From: Paraburkholderia acidisoli
GTDB lineage: Bacteria; Pseudomonadota; Gammaproteobacteria; Burkholderiales; Burkholderiaceae
Direction of reading: 5' to 3'
Length of the DNA: 64,000 nucleotides
Assembly: GCF_009789675.1 (NCBI RefSeq)
Contig: NZ_CP046915.1
Coordinates: forward strand, 186,001 to 250,000
Position numbers and translations under genes: made by a program. Below, one piece after another: positions 59,597 through 64,000 of the stretch. How positions within the stretch are numbered: position 1 is the first letter of the stretch; each line of letters opens with the position of its first letter. Under the pieces are notes generated by a model. It worked only from the letters and a program-made list of their open reading frames with translations, searched no databases and was not told where the DNA came from.

Positions 59597-61009
59597 ATGA
59601 CCCAGCCGGCGAACGATAACAGCGTTCTGACCATCGAAAGCAATTCGATCGACTATGTCGCACCGGAAAACCGGCACGGCAAACCGGTCGATCTCTTCAC
59701 CCTGTGGTTCTGCACGAATGTCGCGCCGCTGGCCGTCATTTCCGGCGCGACCTCGGTGCTGATTTTCCACCTCGACATCGTGAGCGCCGTGCTCGCCATT
59801 GCGGCGGGCCAATTCTTCGGCGCGATCTTTCACGCGCTCACTTCCGCGCAAGGCCCGCTCGTGGGCGTGCCCCAAATGATCCAGAGCCGTGCGCAGTTCG
59901 GCCGCTACGGCTCGCTGCTCGTGGTGGGTTTCACCACGCTCATTTACCTCGGCTTCTTCGTTTCGAACATCATTCTCGCGGGCAAGACGCTGCACGCCGC
60001 CGCGCCGCCCGTGCCCATTCCGGTGGCGACGGTGCTCGGCGCCGTGCTCGCCACGCTGGTGGGCGTGATCGGCTATCACTTCATTCACCGCTTCAACAAG
60101 ATCGGCGCATGGTTCATGGGCAGCGCGCTCGTGATCGGCTTTATCCTGATGGCGCCGGGCCTGAACGCCAGCGTGCTCGAGCAAGGTCATTTCGACCTCG
60201 CGGGCTGGTTCGCCATGTTCGGCCTGTGCGCCGTGTGGCAGATCAGCTTCGCACCCTACACGTCCGATTATTCGCGCTATCTGCCCGTCTCCACGGGCTT
60301 CGTGAAGACCTTCGCGTTCACGTATTTCGGCACCTCGCTCGGCACGATCTTCGCGTTCGTGTTCGGCGTGGTCGCGGTGAGCACCGGTCACGCCAGCGAC
60401 GCCATGGAGGCGATCCGCACGCAAACCGGCATGTTCGGCTACGTGCTGATCTTTCTCTTCCTCGTCAACATCATCGGTCACAACGGCATGAATCTGTACG
60501 GCGGCGTGCTCTCGTGCATCACGGCCGCGCAGACCTTCCGTCCGAACTGGGTGCCGGGCCGCACCGTGCGCGTGATCGTCTCCGCCGTGCTGCTGCTCGC
60601 CTCCACCGTTACCGCGTTGTGGGCATCAAAGAACTTCATCGCGATCTTCCTCAATGCGATCTTCGCGATGCGCATCGTGCTCGCGCCGTGGATCGCGATC
60701 AATCTCGTCGACTTTTACGTCGTCAACAAGCGTCACTACCTCGTCTCGGAGATCATCAGCAGCAACGGCGGCGTGTACGGCGCATTCAACGTCAAGGCCA
60801 TCGCGCTCTATGTGTTCGGCATTGTCGTGCAGGTGCCGTTCATGGAAGAGAGCTTCTTTCACGGTCCCTGGGCGTCGATTCTGGGCGGCGCCGATGTCTC
60901 GTGGATGGTGGGTCTCGTCGCCACCGCACTCGCCTACTGGCTGCTCTCGCCGAACGGCGGATCGCGTGCACCGCGACGCGCGACCGCTCGCGTCACGGCC
61001 CAGGAGTAA
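59597..61009 (+). CDS. NCS1-family cytosine/purine/hydantoin-type permease
   Basis: 470 residues; ATG 59597 is five bases from GGAG, and a second ATG three bases earlier is also possible. There are about 12 hydrophobic helices. LWFCTNVAPLAVISGATS (helix 1), GVPQMIQSRAQFGRYGSLL, and WQISFAPYTSDYSRYLP match the CodB/NCS1 family. It imports nucleobase-like compounds, hydantoins or similar small heterocycles. As the last gene of the operon it should bring in the compound degraded by the upstream enzymes. Confidence 0.92.
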   Translation: MTQPANDNSVLTIESNSIDYVAPENRHGKPVDLFTLWFCTNVAPLAVISGATSVLIFHLDIVSAVLAIAAGQFFGAIFHALTSAQGPLVGVPQMIQSRAQFGRYGSLLVVGFTTLIYLGFFVSNIILAGKTLHAAAPPVPIPVATVLGAVLATLVGVIGYHFIHRFNKIGAWFMGSALVIGFILMAPGLNASVLEQGHFDLAGWFAMFGLCAVWQISFAPYTSDYSRYLPVSTGFVKTFAFTYFGTSLGTIFAFVFGVVAVSTGHASDAMEAIRTQTGMFGYVLIFLFLVNIIGHNGMNLYGGVLSCITAAQTFRPNWVPGRTVRVIVSAVLLLASTVTALWASKNFIAIFLNAIFAMRIVLAPWIAINLVDFYVVNKRHYLVSEIISSNGGVYGAFNVKAIALYVFGIVVQVPFMEESFFHGPWASILGGADVSWMVGLVATALAYWLLSPNGGSRAPRRATARVTAQE

Positions 61010-61038
61010 GCGCCCCGCCAACTTTTCGATGGCGACAA

Positions 61039-61072
61039 AAAACCGGCTCGTTGTTCGCAACGAGCCGGTTTT
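61039..61072. terminator. Bidirectional Rho-independent terminator
   Basis: AAAACCGGCTCGTT (61039-61052), loop GTTCGC, AACGAGCCGGTTTT (61059-61072), followed by CTTTTT. It lies between the converging permease and chemoreceptor genes. Confidence 0.92.
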
Positions 61073-61090
61073 CTTTTTACCGCACGCGGC

Positions 61091-62653
61091 TTAGATAGGC
61101 TTCTCGACGACGAACACCGAGACCGCGCGCTTCAGTTCCATGGCCTGATCTTCGAGCGACTGCGCGGCAGCCGCTGCCTGCTCGACCAGCGCCGCGTTCT
61201 GCTGCGTGACCTTGTCCATCAAATTCACGGCTTGATTGACCTGCTCGATGCCGCGGCTCTGCTCGTTCGAAGCCGCCGCGATCTCGCCAACAATATCGGC
61301 CACCTGGCGAATCGCAAGTTTCACGTCCGCCATCGTGCCGCCCGCCGCGTGCGCCTGCTGCGCGCCGCTGCGGATCGTCTCCACCGAAGAACCGATGAGT
61401 TCCTTGATCTCGCGCGCCGCCGTGGCCGAGCGCTGCGCGAGCGAGCGCACTTCGTTCGCGACCACGGCGAAGCCGCGGCCCTGATCGCCCGCGCGCGCCG
61501 CCTCCACCGCCGCGTTCAACGCCAGAATGTTGGTCTGGAACGCGATACCCTCGATCACGGCCGTGATCTCCGAGATCTGATCCGAACTCCCGCTGATGCG
61601 TTGAATGGCCTCGACCATGCCGTGCACCGCTTCGTTGCCCGCTTCCGCCATGCCCGAGGCGCGCGTGGCGAGCGTGCTCGCCTCGCGCGCGTTGTCGGCG
61701 TTCTGGCGCACGGTTTCGGTCAGTTGCGTCATGCTGGCCGCCGTCTCCTCGAGCGAGGCGGCCTGCTCCTCGGTGCGCGAAGACAGATCGAGATTGCCCG
61801 CGGCGATCTCGCTGGACGCCGAAGCAATACGGTCCGCACTGGAGCGCACGCCGCCCACCATGCCCGCGAGGCTCAGGTTCATCGCCTGCATCGCGCGCAT
61901 CAACTGGCCGGTTTCGTCCGTCGAGGTGACCACGATACGATGCGTGAGATCGCCTTCGGCCACGCTAGCCGCCGCCGTAACCGCCTGCCGCAACGGCCGC
62001 GAAATCGCACGCGAGAGCCAGCGCCCCGCGAGCACCGAAGCGAGCACGGCCATCAGCGAAGCCGTGAGCACGCTCACGTAGATCGTCGTGCGCAAGGACT
62101 CGAGCTGCGCGCGATCGTCCTGCACGCGCGCCTGCTCGTAGCGCTCCAGCTGGCTCACCGCCGCGATGAGTTTCCCGGTGCCCAGATACGCGCCGAAACT
62201 CTCCGTGAGCGTGGACAGATCGCTCACGCTCACGGCGAACGCATCGACTTGCTTGCGCGTTTGCACGAGCGGATCGACCACGGTTTTCAGCCAGCTCTCG
62301 TAGGCTTCACGGCCTGCGTCCACGAGCGCGTCGCCCGCGGGCGTGGTATCGATCGTGCGCAGTTTCGCGAGCTTCGCGTTGAAGTCCTCGCGATGATCGA
62401 CGATCCATTGCTGGTGCGAGGCCTTGCCGTTGAGGTTGTTTGCCAGCACGGCCCAGATGATGTTCAGATAGTCGCCCGTGCCGTCTTTCAGCAGTTGCAG
62501 AACCTGCCCGGACGCTTCGATTTGCTGCTGCTTGCGGTCGATGGCGTGAACGCTGTACAGGCAAATGCCCGCACTCACGCCAAAAACGGCAATCGCGCCG
62601 GAAAACGCCAGCGTGATCTTGCGGGCGATGGGAAGGTGATGAAGCGTTTTCAT
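61091..62653 (-). CDS. Methyl-accepting chemotaxis protein
   Basis: 520 residues from ATG 62653. First helix [23 protein letters not shown], a periplasmic four-helix-type domain to about residue 190 ([21 protein letters not shown]...), second helix [26 protein letters not shown], and the signalling domain with [23 protein letters not shown]. It begins 22 bp after the succinate-semialdehyde dehydrogenase gene in the same direction, so the two are probably co-transcribed. The receptor may sense a compound whose catabolism runs through succinate semialdehyde (inference). Confidence 0.93.
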   Translation of the reverse strand: MKTLHHLPIARKITLAFSGAIAVFGVSAGICLYSVHAIDRKQQQIEASGQVLQLLKDGTGDYLNIIWAVLANNLNGKASHQQWIVDHREDFNAKLAKLRTIDTTPAGDALVDAGREAYESWLKTVVDPLVQTRKQVDAFAVSVSDLSTLTESFGAYLGTGKLIAAVSQLERYEQARVQDDRAQLESLRTTIYVSVLTASLMAVLASVLAGRWLSRAISRPLRQAVTAAASVAEGDLTHRIVVTSTDETGQLMRAMQAMNLSLAGMVGGVRSSADRIASASSEIAAGNLDLSSRTEEQAASLEETAASMTQLTETVRQNADNAREASTLATRASGMAEAGNEAVHGMVEAIQRISGSSDQISEITAVIEGIAFQTNILALNAAVEAARAGDQGRGFAVVANEVRSLAQRSATAAREIKELIGSSVETIRSGAQQAHAAGGTMADVKLAIRQVADIVGEIAAASNEQSRGIEQVNQAVNLMDKVTQQNAALVEQAAAAAQSLEDQAMELKRAVSVFVVEKPI

Positions 62654-62675
62654 TGAGGACTCGCTAACCCGCCGG

Positions 62676-64000
62676 TCAGACCGCGAGGCAGAGGTACTTG
62701 ACGACCACATAATCGTCGATGCCGTAGTGCGACCCTTCGCGCCCCATGCCCGACTGCTTCACGCCGCCGAACGGGGCCACTTCGTTCGAGATCAGCCCCG
62801 TGTTGATGCCGACCATGCCGTACTCGAGCGCTTCCGCCACTTTCCATACGCGGCCGATATCGCGGCTGTAGAAGTAAGCGGCCAGGCCGAACTCGGTGTC
62901 GTTGGCCAGGCCGATCACTTCGTCATCCGAAGCAAAGCGGAACAGCGGCGCGAGCGGCCCGAAGGTCTCTTCCTTTGCCACCTTCATCGCGGGCGTGACG
63001 TCGCGCAGCACCGTGGGCTCGAAAAAGCCATGGCCGAGCGCATGACGCTTGCCGCCCGTAATGACTTGCGCACCCTTCGCGAGCGCGTCTTCGATGTGCG
63101 ATTCCACCTTGAGCACGGCCGCTTCGTTGATGAGCGGACCTTGCGTCACGCCCGCCTCGGTGCCGGGCCCGACCTTGAGGCCGCTCACGGCCTGCGCGAG
63201 CTTCGCGGCGAACGTGTCGTACACGGCGTCGTGCACGTAGAAGCGATTCGTGCACACGCAGGTCTGGCCGCTGTTGCGATACTTCGAGGCGATAGCGCCC
63301 TGCACGGCGGCATCGAGATCGGCGTCGTCGAACACGATGAACGGCGCATTGCCGCCCAGTTCGAGCGAGACCTTCTTCACGGTCGCCGCGCACTGGCTCA
63401 TGAGCAAACGGCCCACCGGAGTCGAGCCCGTGAACGAGAGCTTGCGCACGATGGGATTCGACGTGAGTTCGCCGCCAATCGCCTTCGGGTCGCCCGTCAC
63501 TACGCTGAACACGCCGCGCGGCACGCCCGCGCGTTCGGCCAGCACGGCCATGGCGAGCGCGGAAAACGGCGTGGCCTCCGCGGGTTTGACGACGATCGTG
63601 CAGCCCGCCGCGAGCGCGGGTCCGACCTTGCGGGTGATCATCGCTGCGGGGAAATTCCACGGCGTGATGGCGGCGCACACGCCCACCGGCTCCTTGACCA
63701 CGACAATGCGCTTGTCGCTCGCGGGCGTGGGGATCGTGTCGCCGTACACGCGCTTGCCCTCTTCGGCAAACCATTCGAGAAACGACGCCGCGTAGGCGAT
63801 CTCGCCCTTCGCCTCGGCAAGCGACTTGCCTTGCTCCGTGGTGAGGATGAGCGCGAGATCGTCGGCGTTCGCGATCATCAGATCGTGCCACTTGCGCAGG
63901 ATCGCGCCGCGCTCCTTCGCCGTTTTCGCGCGCCACGCGGGCCACGCCGCGTTCGCGGCGGCGATCGCCTCACGCGTTTCGCGCGCGCCCATCAAGGGCA
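62676..64000 (-). CDS. gabD: Succinate-semialdehyde dehydrogenase-like protein (5' end beyond window)
   Basis: At least 441 residues; the coding frame runs off the window end upstream, so the true start is missing (family length is about 480-490). [33 protein letters not shown], the catalytic Glu in [10 protein letters not shown], the catalytic Cys in [23 protein letters not shown] and [16 protein letters not shown] are diagnostic of GabD-type dehydrogenases. It oxidises succinate semialdehyde, the last step of GABA and 4-hydroxybutyrate degradation, though close relatives act on glutarate semialdehyde and others. Confidence 0.9.
   Translation of the reverse strand, partial: PLMGARETREAIAAANAAWPAWRAKTAKERGAILRKWHDLMIANADDLALILTTEQGKSLAEAKGEIAYAASFLEWFAEEGKRVYGDTIPTPASDKRIVVVKEPVGVCAAITPWNFPAAMITRKVGPALAAGCTIVVKPAEATPFSALAMAVLAERAGVPRGVFSVVTGDPKAIGGELTSNPIVRKLSFTGSTPVGRLLMSQCAATVKKVSLELGGNAPFIVFDDADLDAAVQGAIASKYRNSGQTCVCTNRFYVHDAVYDTFAAKLAQAVSGLKVGPGTEAGVTQGPLINEAAVLKVESHIEDALAKGAQVITGGKRHALGHGFFEPTVLRDVTPAMKVAKEETFGPLAPLFRFASDDEVIGLANDTEFGLAAYFYSRDIGRVWKVAEALEYGMVGINTGLISNEVAPFGGVKQSGMGREGSHYGIDDYVVVKYLCLAV

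Noticed and set aside
1..64000. tRNA, rRNA, insertion sequences, integrases, prophage genes and CRISPR arrays
   Set aside because: Looked for in all gaps and found no cloverleaf-like segment, transposase or recombinase motif, or regular repeat-spacer array.

Overview
The window is high-GC DNA with short intergenic gaps, ATGA/GTGA gene overlaps and a gene repertoire typical of Burkholderiales: gram-negative porins of the OpcP type, NodT-type efflux lipoproteins, an AAHS-family aromatic-acid transporter, several LLM flavin monooxygenases, and DUF3034, DUF4399 and DUF1185 proteins. A Paraburkholderia/Caballeronia-like secondary replicon or accessory chromosome region is the best guess. That is inference from gene content; there is no rRNA or taxonomic marker. 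I found no tRNA, rRNA, CRISPR array, transposase or phage gene.

Layout. (1) 1-3598, minus strand: the N-terminus of an FHA-domain protein (cut by the window edge), a NodT-family outer-membrane efflux lipoprotein, a 90-residue peptide with a textbook double-glycine leader, and two tandem exported DUF4399 paralogues. (2) 3899-10398, plus strand: SUMF1 (formylglycine-generating-enzyme-like) protein, Tat-exported molybdenum hydroxylase, its [2Fe-2S] subunit, a diheme cytochrome c, then a single-HKD phospholipase-D-type protein with a lysine/alanine tail. (3) 11160-13094: exported beta-propeller protein. (4) 13445-24244: a sulfur-scavenging or xenobiotic-desulfurisation-like block of two NtaA/DszA-type flavin monooxygenases, an SfnB/DszC-type dehydrogenase, a peptide-type ABC transporter and an epoxide hydrolase. 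(5) 24614-26595: polysaccharide deacetylase and GT4 glycosyltransferase. (6) 27082-31390: an operon of DUF3034, exported truncated haemoglobin, cupredoxin-like protein and a GGDEF-EAL enzyme, followed by a hybrid histidine kinase.

(7) 34682-49426: a large catabolic locus. An eleven-gene minus-strand operon encodes a Rieske oxygenase alpha subunit, its reductase and Rieske ferredoxin, an NTF2-like protein, a PyrD/PyrK-like flavoenzyme pair, two cupins, an asparaginase-type amidohydrolase, an EthD-like protein and a protein of unknown family. A racemase/isomerase lies just downstream. Two duplicated TetR regulators are divergent, followed by an AAHS transporter and two porins. A matching GAAT-N3-ATTC palindrome lies before both the oxygenase operon and the transporter. 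(8) 49448-53666: a chemoreceptor and a galactitol-type PTS (IIC-IIA-IIB). (9) 54606-61009: a second catabolic operon resembling the Rut pyrimidine pathway in its parts (DUF1185, alpha/beta hydrolase, flavin reductase fused to a Nudix-like domain, LLM monooxygenase, aldehyde dehydrogenase, NCS1 permease), with a 25-bp dyad in front. (10) 61091-64000: a chemoreceptor directly downstream of a gabD-like succinate-semialdehyde dehydrogenase cut by the window end.

The strongest candidates for undescribed biology are the Rieske/PyrDK locus, the Rut-like operon with the fused reductase, the double-glycine peptide beside an efflux outer-membrane protein, and the SUMF1/Mo-enzyme/PLD island. All functional assignments come from reading motifs by eye; no database search was run.
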